Assembly: GCF_000614065.1 (NCBI RefSeq) | Contig: NZ_BAKG01000005.1 | Coordinates: 82,100 to 146,099, forward strand | Reading direction: 5' to 3' | DNA length: 64,000 nucleotides | Source: Prevotella dentasini JCM 15908 | Lineage (GTDB): Bacteria > Bacteroidota > Bacteroidia > Bacteroidales > Bacteroidaceae | Part shown: in pieces, positions 39,620 to 47,910 of the stretch | How positions within the stretch are numbered: the first letter of the stretch is position 1 | How the letters are laid out: each line of letters starts with the position of its first letter | Made by a program: the position numbers and the translations under genes | The notes under the pieces: model-generated | Told to the model about the DNA's origin: nothing | Database searches by the model: none | What the model saw: the letters and a program-made list of their open reading frames with translations, nothing else

Positions 39620-39907
39620 ATGGAATCAGTAAAGGACTTGAATATGGATGCGGACGACATACAGGTGGTGCTGTCCGCTATCAATAGTGTAAGCAAACGT
39701 ATAAAGGAAGTGGCACAGACACACAAGCCACTATTTGGCGGTAAACATTTCCTTACGGGCAAGGAAGTGTGCGAGCGGCTGTATATCAGCCCCCGCACCT
39801 TGCAAGACTATCGGGACAAAGGGATTATTTCCTATACGCAGTTTGCAGGGAAGATTCTCTATAAGGCCTCGGACTTGGAAAGGATTTTGAAGGATAACTA
39901 TAAATAA
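39620..39907 (+). CDS. second excisionase-like helix-turn-helix protein
   Basis: 95 residues. A helical N-terminus (VVLSAINSVSKRIKEVAQTH) leads into the same HTH wing as the preceding gene: FLTGKEVCERLYISPRTLQD, YRDKGIISYTQFAGKILYKA, SDLERILKD. The two genes are adjacent and probably arose by duplication. They may act as a pair of recombination directionality factors, matching the pair of integrases; that correspondence is inference. Confidence 0.85.
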   Translation: MESVKDLNMDADDIQVVLSAINSVSKRIKEVAQTHKPLFGGKHFLTGKEVCERLYISPRTLQDYRDKGIISYTQFAGKILYKASDLERILKDNYK

Positions 39908-39983
39908 CAAGCATATTCCATCATAATTTTTCTCAATAAGAATGTAACATAAGAAATTATGATTATAATTCTTCAACTACTTG

Positions 39984-40382
39984 ATGCCAAGCAACAAAAA
40001 GCCTTCAAGTAGGAAATGCGGCAGGCCTTTCAAAAAGGCTACGAAGACCGATATGGGGACAGACGGTGAATCTGTACTGCCCATTCAGAATATCGACCGC
40101 TCCTTGCAACCCCAAGGAGCCCAAGCCTACGAAGCTGTGCTCAATGGAACGCGCATTGGCGGTGACGTTATCAATATAGATAAAGAGTACGGTGGTCTTG
40201 ACTTCCTTTATGTTAAGGGGGGCGCTCAGAGTAAAGGTGAGAGTAAAAACACCTGGGTGTGCGTGACTTTCATATCGTGGTATAGTACCACTCTGACCCC
40301 AATATGCCCGACATATTTGCCGAAGACGACGGCATGTTCAGGTTTGAAAAACGGATGGGTGAGGTGTAGTAATGTAGTATAG
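39984..40382 (+). CDS. hypothetical protein, possibly degraded
   Basis: Not recognised. The basic start MPSNKKPSSRKCGRPFKKAT resembles the N-termini of element-encoded DNA-binding proteins. From about codon 85 the sequence loses compositional sense. Another frame of the same DNA (about 40259-40376) reads GVRDFHIVV, a stop, then YHSDPNMPDIFAEDDGMFRF and EKRMGEV, which looks more protein-like. A frameshifted or decayed gene is therefore likely. No Shine-Dalgarno or promoter evidence separates the options. Confidence 0.35.
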   Translation: MPSNKKPSSRKCGRPFKKATKTDMGTDGESVLPIQNIDRSLQPQGAQAYEAVLNGTRIGGDVINIDKEYGGLDFLYVKGGAQSKGESKNTWVCVTFISWYSTTLTPICPTYLPKTTACSGLKNGWVRCSNVV

Positions 40383-40894
40383 ATGACAGAATGATAATTT
40401 ATCTAACTTTCTACATTATAACCCATTCCCTTTCACCGTTTTAACGCTTATTGTAGTAATGTAGTAGGATAATATCAGTGAAAGAAAAAGTAAAACAGTT
40501 ATTAGTTGTATATAAACAGAAATATCGGTGTTGTGGTTGTATAAAATCTAACAGAGGATGAGTGAGATTGACACACCCTCCCGCAATGTGACCAGATTCG
40601 GTTTTACCCTATCTTGTCGCAATTGAAGTACGACCGGTTATTATTATGTTTTACAAATTCTGAGTGCAATCGAGTAGGTTTCCTCCTTTTCGATTTTTGT
40701 AAATGCCCTGCACGTTCTAAATGCAGAATAAGATGGCAAAAATAGGGCAAATGTTTCCTAACAAAGAAGGTCGTGTTCCAAAGAACAGTGCTTATTTTCC
40801 AGAAATTAGAGGACTCAATTTCCTCAAAAATGAGTTTGTTTGGGATAATCTCTTATAAGAAATATTGACATCGCCCAAGACTACCCCTTAGGAA
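40383..40894. other. AT-rich intergenic region inside the element
   Basis: About 510 bp without a supportable gene, promoter or repeat, between the mobilization half and the cargo genes. Confidence 0.5.
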
Positions 40895-40935
40895 AAAAAG
40901 GAGTGAGATGGACATGTTCCAACTCACTCCTTTTT
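40895..40935. terminator. bidirectional terminator after the bacterioferritin-like gene
   Basis: A perfect 13-bp stem, AAAAAGGAGTGAG (40895-40907) with CTCACTCCTTTTT (40923-40935), has A and T runs at its ends, suiting termination in both directions. Confidence 0.85.
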
Positions 40936-40986
40936 ATAATCGTAATGCATTCCTCTCTTTCCTATCGCGGAAACATCCGTTCCTGA

Positions 40987-41430
40987 TTAAATCTGCGTCA
41001 CCAGATAGTTCTGCAGTCCGATGGTGTCAATCATCTTCACCTGACTTTCCAGCCAGCGAAGGTGTTCTTCCTCTGCGGCAATATACTCCGTGAGAATATC
41101 CTGTGTAACAGGATCCATATCATTAGCTTCCTTGAGCATCGTAAGAAATTCATCCACTGCCTTAGACTGCATTTTGGCCTCCTCACGTATCATCTGCTCT
41201 ACATCGTAATAAAGCGGATATGATTCAATCTTGATGTCGAGGTTACCCCCCAAGTCGAGGATGCGCCGAGTCATTGTGGCAACATCCTCCATTTCTTCAT
41301 CATACTCCTCGCGCATTTTCTTGGAAAGTTTGGTAAATCCCTGTCTTTCGCAGATGATAGAGTGGAACAGATGCATTTTGGCACCGTCGAGACCGCCGAT
41401 GATTGATTTTAGAATGTCTATTGTTTTCAT
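40987..41430 (-). CDS. bacterioferritin-like protein
   Basis: 147 residues of ferritin-like four-helix sequence with the bacterioferritin ending: EYIAAEEEHLRWLESQVKMI then DTIGLQNYLVTQI. Iron storage or oxidative-stress protection is the family role. By hand alignment with E. coli Bfr, the EExxH of helix D is present (AEEEHLRW) and the heme-ligand Met is present in EEMEDVATM. The ferroxidase His of helix B is Asp here and the first Glu of helix A appears replaced by Gly, so the dinuclear centre may be altered. It is divergent from an AraC-type gene across an inverted repeat, and lies inside the mobile element as probable cargo. Promoter -7 box TAACTTTG at 41462-41469 (minus). Confidence 0.82.
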   Translation of the reverse strand: MKTIDILKSIIGGLDGAKMHLFHSIICERQGFTKLSKKMREEYDEEMEDVATMTRRILDLGGNLDIKIESYPLYYDVEQMIREEAKMQSKAVDEFLTMLKEANDMDPVTQDILTEYIAAEEEHLRWLESQVKMIDTIGLQNYLVTQI

Positions 41431-41470
41431 TGTTAAATTTATTTTGAATTATTTCCTGTTGCAAAGTTAT

Positions 41471-41527
41471 AGGAAAAATCGCAAAGACTCTATGGTCATT
41501 TTGCTGAAATGTTTTGCGATTTTTCCT
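41471..41527. promoter_or_regulatory. 15-bp inverted repeat between bacterioferritin and araC-type genes
   Basis: AGGAAAAATCGCAAA (41471-41485) and its perfect reverse complement (41513-41527) are 27 bp apart. They lie immediately upstream of the bacterioferritin -7 box, in the divergent promoter region, a natural operator for the neighbouring regulator. Confidence 0.65.
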
Positions 41528-41534
41528 TTTTCTC

Positions 41535-41566
41535 TTGTTATATTAGCTAAAAAAACAGTATATTTG
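41535..41566 (+). promoter_or_regulatory. promoter of the AraC-family gene
   Basis: TTG (41535-41537), 21 bases, TATATTTG (41559-41566), 21 bp before the ATG at 41588. Confidence 0.65.
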
Positions 41567-41587
41567 CAGTCAAAACTACGTGCAATT

Positions 41588-42451
41588 ATGGAAAAGCAGC
41601 CTCCTTTTCATCCTTTCACGGCGCAGGCCGACGAGATTGCCGAGCGCGGTCTTGTGGTTTTCGACGATATCCGCTCGATGCCTCTTTATAATGAGCCTTA
41701 CGTCACTGATCTAATGACAATAGGTCTTACACTAAGCGGATGGGTCAGGATGGAATGTAACATGCAGGCCGTTACGCTTCAGGCTCACGACCTTGTCGTA
41801 TTTATGCCAAGTCACACCCTCTGTTTCAGCGAGACATCGGCCGACTATAAGGCCATGGTTATCGTTATGTCTCGTGCCTTCCAGGAAGAGATGAGGCTAC
41901 GTTACCCTGATGGTTATCGCAACACCAACCACTATCTCTATCGTCAGGACATCAGTCTGACCAACCATCAGTTTCAACGTATCGTTGGCATGTTTCGTCT
42001 GTTGCGCGACATCAGCAGCGAAGACGGCTCATGTCGTACTGCCATGCTTGGTTATCTGCTCGAAGTGATGTTTATGCAGATGGAGGACTACCGCATAGAG
42101 AACGGCATAGAACCCTACATTCCCACACTCCGCGAAGAACTTTTCTACAATTTCTATCACGCCGTAGAGCAGCACTACCGCGAGAGTCGCGAGGTACATT
42201 TCTATGCCGACCTGTTCCACCTCTCGCCAAAGCACTTCGCTGCTGTCATCAAACAGCAGACGAATATCGGAGCACTTCAGTGGATCAATAGTTACGTCAT
42301 TATCCAGGCCAAATTCCTGCTACGTCATCATCGCCAGATGACCATGCAGGAGATTTCCAACCACCTCGGCTTCCCTGACCAAGCCGCATTCAGCCGCTAC
42401 TTCAAAACCAATACAGGACTTTCACCCACAGAATATAGAGAACAGAATTGA
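41588..42451 (+). CDS. AraC-family transcriptional regulator
   Basis: 287 residues from the ATG at 41588 (MEKQPPFHPFTAQADEIAER), chosen because the longer open frame runs through the divergent promoter. The N-terminal cupin-like sensor domain spans about residues 20-150 (LSGWVRMECNMQAVTLQAHD, LVVFMPSHTLCF). The C-terminal AraC HTH is typical: VHFYADLFHLSPKHFAAVIK, then MTMQEISNHLGFPDQAAFSR and YFKTNTGLSPTEYREQ. It is divergent from the bacterioferritin-like gene and probably controls it through the inverted repeat at 41471-41527. The ligand is unknown. Confidence 0.9.
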   Translation: MEKQPPFHPFTAQADEIAERGLVVFDDIRSMPLYNEPYVTDLMTIGLTLSGWVRMECNMQAVTLQAHDLVVFMPSHTLCFSETSADYKAMVIVMSRAFQEEMRLRYPDGYRNTNHYLYRQDISLTNHQFQRIVGMFRLLRDISSEDGSCRTAMLGYLLEVMFMQMEDYRIENGIEPYIPTLREELFYNFYHAVEQHYRESREVHFYADLFHLSPKHFAAVIKQQTNIGALQWINSYVIIQAKFLLRHHRQMTMQEISNHLGFPDQAAFSRYFKTNTGLSPTEYREQN

Positions 42452-42599
42452 ATAATGGAACAGGATAGAAGCACTATGCTCGGAACGGGCAATACTCTCG
42501 TCTCTCGGTGCTACAACTCCTGCTCTATGCTCCATGTTGCTTCGAGCATACTGTTGCTTGTCAATGGTTTTCTTATTGGCTGGTAACAGGCGATATTGC

Positions 42600-43850
42600 C
42601 TATGTCTTGGCAACCGCATCATTCTTATACTTAGCAATGAGTCTGTCCATGTCCTCTGAAATCTTCCTGTCCGTTACCTGTGCATGAATCTGCGTGCTTG
42701 ATATAGAAGCGTGTCCCATCATCTTGGCTATGCTCTCAATGGGGATTCCAGCATTGAGTGTCATGGTGCCGAAAGTGTGCCTTGCCATGTGGAACGACAA
42801 CCTTTCCTTAATGCCGCAAGCCTTGCCTACAATGCTAAGTCTGTCGTTTATCACGCTCCGGCTGCACTCACGGGGAAAGATAAGTGTCTCACCTTTTTCT
42901 TTCACCGCTTTTTGTTTTCCATTCAGATTCTGCTCTTCCAGACAATGGCGGATAATGGCCTCTGCTATCGGATGTAGTGGCACAATGAACTCCATCTTTG
43001 TCTTTTGGCGTTCCTTACGGATATACTTCCTCCCATCCGCTGCCGTTTGGATATGTTTATATTGCAGGTGTTCCATATCGGCGATTGCCAATCCCGTAAA
43101 GCAGGAAAAGACGAACATCAGTCTTGCCTGTTCTGCTTCCCTGTCATTCATCGTCATTGCCATGAGCTTTGCAACATTACTCTTCTGCAGGAAGCGAATC
43201 TTCTTTTCTTCTTTCTCATACTTGGCATGCTCAAAAGGATTGTAGCGGATAATCCTTTGACTTACTGCATGGAACATCAGCCTGCTCAGCCAGCAGAGAT
43301 TGTTGTTGATTGTAGTTCCCTTCAATCCTCGCTTTTTGAGAAAGAAACGGTATTCCTCAAACAAATCCTCCGTAATGGTGGAAATGGGTATGTCCTGCAA
43401 TCCTTTATCTTTGACAAACTCACGGAGATTTCTGTCAGAATGGGACAGGTTCAGAAAAGTTCCCTCCGCTCTTGACCTGCCAATACTTTCCTTGACTGCT
43501 TGCAGTTCCGCCCTGCTCATGGCAAGGAGAGTTGTAGGATGGGTGGCAATGCCTTGCAGGTGGTTCTTGATGAATTCAGCACTTACCACTCCATCCCTTG
43601 TCAGTATATCCTGATAGGTCTTTTCCACAAGTTCCCTGAACTCATGGAGTCTTTGATTGGTCTTTCTGTCAGTTGTCAAGCCCTGCTTCGTGTTCCACTC
43701 GGAGGGCTTACACTCTTCGCCTGTGGTAATGGCTGCGCTTTTTCCGTCTATGGTAATACGGCAGAGAATGGCTGTCCTTCCGTCTGCCTTTGTCTTCTGT
43801 CTGTTGATATAGAATAGTATCTTGAATGTACTTCTCATAATGGTTGTCAT
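42600..43850 (-). CDS. tyrosine recombinase (integrase 2)
   Basis: 416 residues. The Arm-binding and SAM-like N-terminal domains (ILFYINRQKTKADGRTAILC; EFVKDKGLQDIPISTITEDL) precede the catalytic domain. Visible catalytic motifs are FHMARHTFGTMTLNAGIPIE (HxxR) and MGHASISSTQIHAQV, where Tyr is expected near the end but the text reads TQIHAQV, so the nucleophile is not obvious. The box I Arg is also absent (SCFTGLAIADMEHL), as in IntDOT-type enzymes. The start codon immediately follows the stop of integrase 1 (TAAATG), implying coupled translation. It could be a recombination partner or a regulatory paralog. Confidence 0.87.
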   Translation of the reverse strand: MTTIMRSTFKILFYINRQKTKADGRTAILCRITIDGKSAAITTGEECKPSEWNTKQGLTTDRKTNQRLHEFRELVEKTYQDILTRDGVVSAEFIKNHLQGIATHPTTLLAMSRAELQAVKESIGRSRAEGTFLNLSHSDRNLREFVKDKGLQDIPISTITEDLFEEYRFFLKKRGLKGTTINNNLCWLSRLMFHAVSQRIIRYNPFEHAKYEKEEKKIRFLQKSNVAKLMAMTMNDREAEQARLMFVFSCFTGLAIADMEHLQYKHIQTAADGRKYIRKERQKTKMEFIVPLHPIAEAIIRHCLEEQNLNGKQKAVKEKGETLIFPRECSRSVINDRLSIVGKACGIKERLSFHMARHTFGTMTLNAGIPIESIAKMMGHASISSTQIHAQVTDRKISEDMDRLIAKYKNDAVAKT

Positions 43851-45080
43851 TTATATGGTCAAACGTAAATCTTCGGTGAAAGAGAGGAAGCGGTCAAACT
43901 CCTCAAAGAGTTTCTGTGGGGTTACCTTTGCATAGCGTTCAGTCATGCTTATGTTGGAATGTCCCAACATCTTGCTCACTGTCTCTATGGGTACGCCCTG
44001 TTCAAGTGTGATGAGCGTTGCGAAAGTGTGCCTTGCAGTATGCGTGGTAAAGGGAAAGGATATACCTGCACGAAGCCGAAGGGATTTCAGACAGGTCTGA
44101 TAACTCTTGTACTTGATATAGGGAAGCAGCGTTTCCCTTTCATCGCTACGGTACTTCGCTATTAGCCTAACGGCTTCGGGCAGCAGCTTGATACGGCATA
44201 GCACACCTGTCTTCTGGCGGTTGAACCTCAACCACAGACTGCCTTCATCATCACGGACAAGATGGGATTTGTTCAGTTCCATCAAATCGCAATAGGCTGC
44301 ACCGACATAGCAGGCAAAGAGAAAGATGTCCCTTGCTGTTTCCATTTCCTCCTCCAAATCATCAAAGCGGAGAGCCTTTAACTTGTCCAATGCTCCCCTG
44401 TCAAGAGTCTTTGGCAGTTTCTTGTCGCCCTTGCTGATTTTGGCTTTGTCAAATAATAGTACATCGGCTAATCCCTCACGGTAAGCCAGTCTGCATACCG
44501 TCTTCAAATGCGTGGCTACATTATAGAACGTGCTTTCCTGAAAACCACACTCACCTAAGAAATACTGTCGGAACTTATGGATAAAATTCTCTGTAAGTTG
44601 CGAGAATGCCAAGTCTGAAACCTTGTACTTCCGTTGAATAAACTTCTGTAAGTGTATGCGGGTGGAGTGGTAGCCGTGTATGGCTCCTTCTTTGATGTCT
44701 ATACCTACATGGTTTTCCTTTTCCTTGATGAGCATGTCCAGCCTTTCGATGAGCATGCACTGTGTCTGCACGCTGCCCTGAAACTGCTCCTTTATATCGG
44801 TCGCGTCAAATGAGCAACCTTTGGAGAGCAAGGACTGATAAGCAGACTGAACGGATAGCAACAGGTTTTCCAACCTGCCGTTCACTTCCACTGCCTCTCG
44901 GCTCTTACCGTCCATTCGGCTCTCACGTGGATTCCAAAGATTAGGATTGCAGGAGAGCTTACAACTGAACTGCGCAACACTTCTTCCAAGTGTGATTCGC
45001 CCCATAATCGGAGCTTTCCCCGACTTGTCCAGACCGCTCTTTTTGAGGTAGAGCAACACCTTCATTTTCTCTTGTTTCAT
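43851..45080 (-). CDS. tyrosine recombinase (integrase 1)
   Basis: 409 residues. An N-terminal Arm-like domain (KVLLYLKKSGLDKSGKAPIM) and a core-binding domain (LAFSQLTENFIHKFRQYFLG) are followed by the catalytic domain. Motifs are TTHTARHTFATLITLEQGVP (HxxR) and LGHSNISMTERYAKVTPQKL with the nucleophilic Tyr. The box I Arg is replaced (ACYVGAAYCDLMEL), a hallmark of the CTnDOT integrase group, whose members tolerate mismatched crossover sequences. It is the outermost gene of the element on the right, about 165 bp from the candidate attachment site. Its promoter -7 box TAACTTTG is at 45100-45107 (minus), inside an area of repeated GTTACC sequences. Confidence 0.92.
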   Translation of the reverse strand: MKQEKMKVLLYLKKSGLDKSGKAPIMGRITLGRSVAQFSCKLSCNPNLWNPRESRMDGKSREAVEVNGRLENLLLSVQSAYQSLLSKGCSFDATDIKEQFQGSVQTQCMLIERLDMLIKEKENHVGIDIKEGAIHGYHSTRIHLQKFIQRKYKVSDLAFSQLTENFIHKFRQYFLGECGFQESTFYNVATHLKTVCRLAYREGLADVLLFDKAKISKGDKKLPKTLDRGALDKLKALRFDDLEEEMETARDIFLFACYVGAAYCDLMELNKSHLVRDDEGSLWLRFNRQKTGVLCRIKLLPEAVRLIAKYRSDERETLLPYIKYKSYQTCLKSLRLRAGISFPFTTHTARHTFATLITLEQGVPIETVSKMLGHSNISMTERYAKVTPQKLFEEFDRFLSFTEDLRLTI

Positions 45081-45244
45081 ACGCTTTAATATTTGTGGGC
45101 AAAGTTACCCGAATTAAAGCGTTCCTTACTTATGCAGAAAACTGCTGACCGTAGCAACAGCCACACGAGCGAAAATAATTCAGTTACCGAATATTACTTC
45201 ATTGTTACCTATGGCGAAATCGGGTAACGCTTTGGTAACTGAAC

Positions 45245-45254
45245 TTCTGCCTAA
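45245..45254. other. candidate attachment site, right
   Basis: Direct repeat TTCTGCCTAA of the left candidate. GTTACC-type arm repeats lie just inside (45183-45193, 45204-45210, 45223-45235), as expected near an integrase gene. Confidence 0.45.
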
Positions 45255-45378
45255 ATCTGCATATTACTGCCCTTTACGAACAGGGCATTTTTATGCAAAT
45301 CGTTCCGTTTCCCCCTCATTATCAGTTAGTTTGCTCCAACTTCTGCCTTTCTTCTTTTTCAAGGATTAGTTGCACCGT

Positions 45379-45394
45379 GAAAGTGCCGTTTTCG
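45379..45394. repeat. dispersed palindrome variant GAAAGTGCCGTTTTCG, copy 4
   Basis: Differs from copies 1 and 3 by the CGC to CGT change and the lost first C. It lies about 125 bp outside the right end of the mobile element, so the element is bracketed by copies of this repeat. No gene is seen in the surrounding 45255-45648, which ends with the -7 box TATCTTTG at 45617-45624. Confidence 0.65.
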
Positions 45395-45648
45395 CAGAGC
45401 CGTTCCGGCTCTTTCTCTGTTGGATGCCGTTCATGCCGTTCTGTCAGGTATTGCCTTTCCGGTCGGCATCTGTGCTGGCCGGCAGTTGTTTTACGGGGCT
45501 TCGGACAGCCGGATGCAGACAGGGCGATGTGGAAAACCGAAGTGGCAGGCTGGCGGACTGACTGCATACGCCTGTCGAAATCTGCATTAATCCTCTGAAA
45601 ATTCAGAGATTCTTCGTATCTTTGCCGACCTAATCAATAGTTTATATT

Positions 45649-46599
45649 ATGTTACTGAACATTAGTTTCATTCTTGTCGGCATCGTTCTCGTGCTGTGGG
45701 GGGCCGACCGTCTGACCGACGGTGCTGTCGGGATAGCCGAGAAGATGAAGATGCCGCAGATAGTTATCGGCCTGACCATCGTGGCCATGGGGACGAGCAT
45801 GCCCGAATTTTGCGTCAGTCTTGTCTCTGCGCTGAAAGGAACGCCCGACCTTGCCGTGGGCAATATTGTCGGGTCGAATATCTTCAATGCGCTGCTCATC
45901 GTGGGCGTTGCGGCGATGGTTACGCCGATGACCATTCTCAAGACTACCGTCCGCAAGGATATTCCCTTTGCCATGGTGGCTTCGGTGGTGCTGATGATGC
46001 TGTGTTTCGACGGGAAGATAGGCCGTACCGATGCCGCCATCCTCTTTGCCATGTTCCTTGTCTTCATGTATATGACGTTGCAGGGGGCAAAGGCCGATAA
46101 GAGCGAGATGCAGAAGGAGACCCGGCAGATGGTTGCGGCGGAGCAGCCGAAGAAGAGCATGCCGACGGGCATGTCGGTGCTGTGGATTGCCGTCGGTCTG
46201 GCGTGCCTTATCGGAGGCAGTAATCTCTTTGTCGAGGGGGCTACGCAGGTGGCTGCACAACTCGGAGTGTCGGAGGCGGTGATAGGTCTTACCATCGTGG
46301 CAGGCGGCACTTCGCTTCCCGAACTGGCAACGAGCGTCGTTTCTGCACGCAAGGGCAAGAGCGGCATTGCCATAGGCAACGTGCTTGGCTCTAACGTGTT
46401 CAACATTCTGGGCATCCTTGGTGCTACGGGTTTGGTAAGTCCGATGGTCATGCAGGGCATCACTATGAACGACCTTTCGGTGATGGTTGTCTCGATGATT
46501 CTGGTGTGGTTCTTCTCTTTTACCAAATATACTATCGAACGATGGGAAGGAGCCGTGCTGACGGCTGTGTTTGCAGGATATATGTGGTGGCTGATATAG
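45649..46599 (+). CDS. CaCA-family Ca2+/Na+ antiporter
   Basis: 316-residue inner-membrane exchanger related to YrbG. Two inverted homologous halves each hold an alpha-repeat: IVIGLTIVAMGTSMPEFCVS with GNIVGSNIFNALLIVGV in the first, and VIGLTIVAGGTSLPELATSV with GNVLGSNVFNILGILGATG in the second. The TSxPE motifs provide the cation-binding Glu residues. About ten membrane segments with a charged linker (QKETRQMVAAEQPKK) between the halves. Length and frame are normal. The -7 box at 45617-45624 is its likely promoter and the hairpin at 46744-46775 its terminator. Confidence 0.92.
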   Translation: MLLNISFILVGIVLVLWGADRLTDGAVGIAEKMKMPQIVIGLTIVAMGTSMPEFCVSLVSALKGTPDLAVGNIVGSNIFNALLIVGVAAMVTPMTILKTTVRKDIPFAMVASVVLMMLCFDGKIGRTDAAILFAMFLVFMYMTLQGAKADKSEMQKETRQMVAAEQPKKSMPTGMSVLWIAVGLACLIGGSNLFVEGATQVAAQLGVSEAVIGLTIVAGGTSLPELATSVVSARKGKSGIAIGNVLGSNVFNILGILGATGLVSPMVMQGITMNDLSVMVVSMILVWFFSFTKYTIERWEGAVLTAVFAGYMWWLI

Positions 46600-46743
46600 C
46601 GGGGCCTCTCCGCACGCGCTGTGGTTCTGCCATTTTGCCGGGAGTATCTGCGACGGGCGTAAGGTTTTCATGGTTTCCCCACGAATTATCTCCTGTTCAA
46701 TAATAGGACGATAATAGGAAAAGCGGTACGAAGGATAAAAGAA

Positions 46744-46775
46744 AAAGCACCGAAAGTCTTGGCTTTCGGTGCTTT
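46744..46775. terminator. bidirectional terminator between exchanger and thioredoxin genes
   Basis: AAAGCACCGAAAG (46744-46756) and CTTTCGGTGCTTT (46763-46775) form a perfect 13-bp stem with A and T runs. The genes on both sides converge on it. Confidence 0.88.
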
Positions 46776-46832
46776 CTTTATGTTGGGTGCGTTTTGGCTT
46801 CCCAGCCTCGCCATCCTGATGTTGCCGGTGTT

Positions 46833-47669
46833 TTACTTTAAGAGGCTTTCCAGCGTGGTCTGCAACTGCTCTCCGCGTAGGTCGAGGGCAATAATCTTGC
46901 CTTCCGGGTCGAGGAGGATGCTGGCCGGAATACTGCGGATGCCGTAGATGCCGGCTGCGGCAGACTGCCATCCCTTCAAGTCTGACATCTGCGGCCACGT
47001 CATGCCCATCTTCTCAACGGCGGCAGACCACTGCAGCTGTTTGTTGTCGAAGCTCACGCCGACTATTTCCAGACCCTTGTCGTGGAACCGCTTGTAGGCT
47101 TCTACCACGTTCGGCATTTCCTGACGGCAGGGTCCGCACCAGCTTGCCCAGAAGTCAACCAGTACGTATTTGCCCTTGCCTGCCCACTGGCTGAGCTTCA
47201 CCTGCTTTCCGTTGAGGTCGTTCATGGTCAGGTCTTTGTACATCATTCCCGGATGGCGAAGCTCAAAGGCAGCCAAGAGCTGCTTGGGTTTCTCCATTTC
47301 CGGCTCGTTGTAGTAGCCGCTCTTGGGGTCGCAGAGAGCCTTGAGCTGCTCGTATTCAAGATTATACATGACAGCGGCAACGTACTTCGCAGGATATTTG
47401 GTGGCCTTGAACTTGTCGGCAATCTCAAGAGCTGTCTCGGTCTGTATGCGGTCGAGCGAGTCGGCTTTAGCTATGATGGAGCTGACCTGCTGCTTCTCTT
47501 CGTTGCTGAAACTGGCAGGGTCTTTCTTTGCCAGAGCCTTGTAGGCAGTCTCAATACTTTGGAACTCAGTCTCTATCTGGTTCATTTTCTCCTCGTATGG
47601 CTTGATGTCCTGTGCCTGAACGGCAAACGATGCTACTGAGAGCACGGCCATTAAAATAGTTTTCTTCAT
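46833..47669 (-). CDS. TlpA-like thiol-disulfide oxidoreductase
   Basis: 278 residues. A signal peptide (MKKTILMAVLSVASFAVQAQ) exports the protein to the periplasm. Residues 20-140 are a helical, charged DUF4369-like or unassigned domain (SNEEKQQVSSIIAKADSLDR). A thioredoxin fold follows with VLVDFWASWCGPCRQEMPNV (active site WCGPC) and GIYGIRSIPASILLDPEGKI (cis-Pro). Likely reduces or isomerises disulfides, for example during cytochrome maturation; the partner is unknown. Its -7 box TACTTTTG is at 47695-47702 (minus). Confidence 0.9.
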   Translation of the reverse strand: MKKTILMAVLSVASFAVQAQDIKPYEEKMNQIETEFQSIETAYKALAKKDPASFSNEEKQQVSSIIAKADSLDRIQTETALEIADKFKATKYPAKYVAAVMYNLEYEQLKALCDPKSGYYNEPEMEKPKQLLAAFELRHPGMMYKDLTMNDLNGKQVKLSQWAGKGKYVLVDFWASWCGPCRQEMPNVVEAYKRFHDKGLEIVGVSFDNKQLQWSAAVEKMGMTWPQMSDLKGWQSAAAGIYGIRSIPASILLDPEGKIIALDLRGEQLQTTLESLLK

Positions 47670-47841
47670 ATTTCTGTTTCTTTGTTTAAGGGTGCAAAAG
47701 TAGTTATTTTCTTCGTAATTGGTGGGCTAATTAGTTTTTTTTATATGTTTGCAGTGCTGCAATGGACAGAAAAAAACGTTGTGCGGACGAAGTCTTTCCG
47801 TATGCTTCTGTGGCCCTGTGCAAGCTGTCCGAATACGAAAA

Positions 47842-47879
47842 ATCCCCTGTCCGGCCAGTCTGTGGGCCGGACAGGGGAT
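47842..47879 (-). terminator. terminator of the Nif3/zinc-ribbon operon
   Basis: A perfect 15-bp GC-rich stem (47842-47856 with 47865-47879) is followed on the minus strand by TTTTTCG. Confidence 0.92.
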
Positions 47880-47910
47880 ATGCCGTCGCTTTCAGGATAG
47901 GGTCAGGCGG

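Larger units (their letters stand above)
33878..45254. mobile_element. integrated mobilizable element, about 11.4 kb
   Basis: Carries a mobilization module (relaxase, MobC, DUF3408 protein, candidate oriT), a replication-like module (toprim primase, VapE-like ATPase), two excisionase-like HTH proteins, two tandem tyrosine integrases and a bacterioferritin/AraC cargo pair. No conjugation apparatus is present, so it would rely on a helper. Boundaries are inferred from the direct repeat TTCTGCCTAA at 33878-33887 and 45245-45254 just outside the outermost genes; the true ends may differ by some tens of bases. The region is more AT-rich than the flanking chromosome. Confidence 0.75.
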
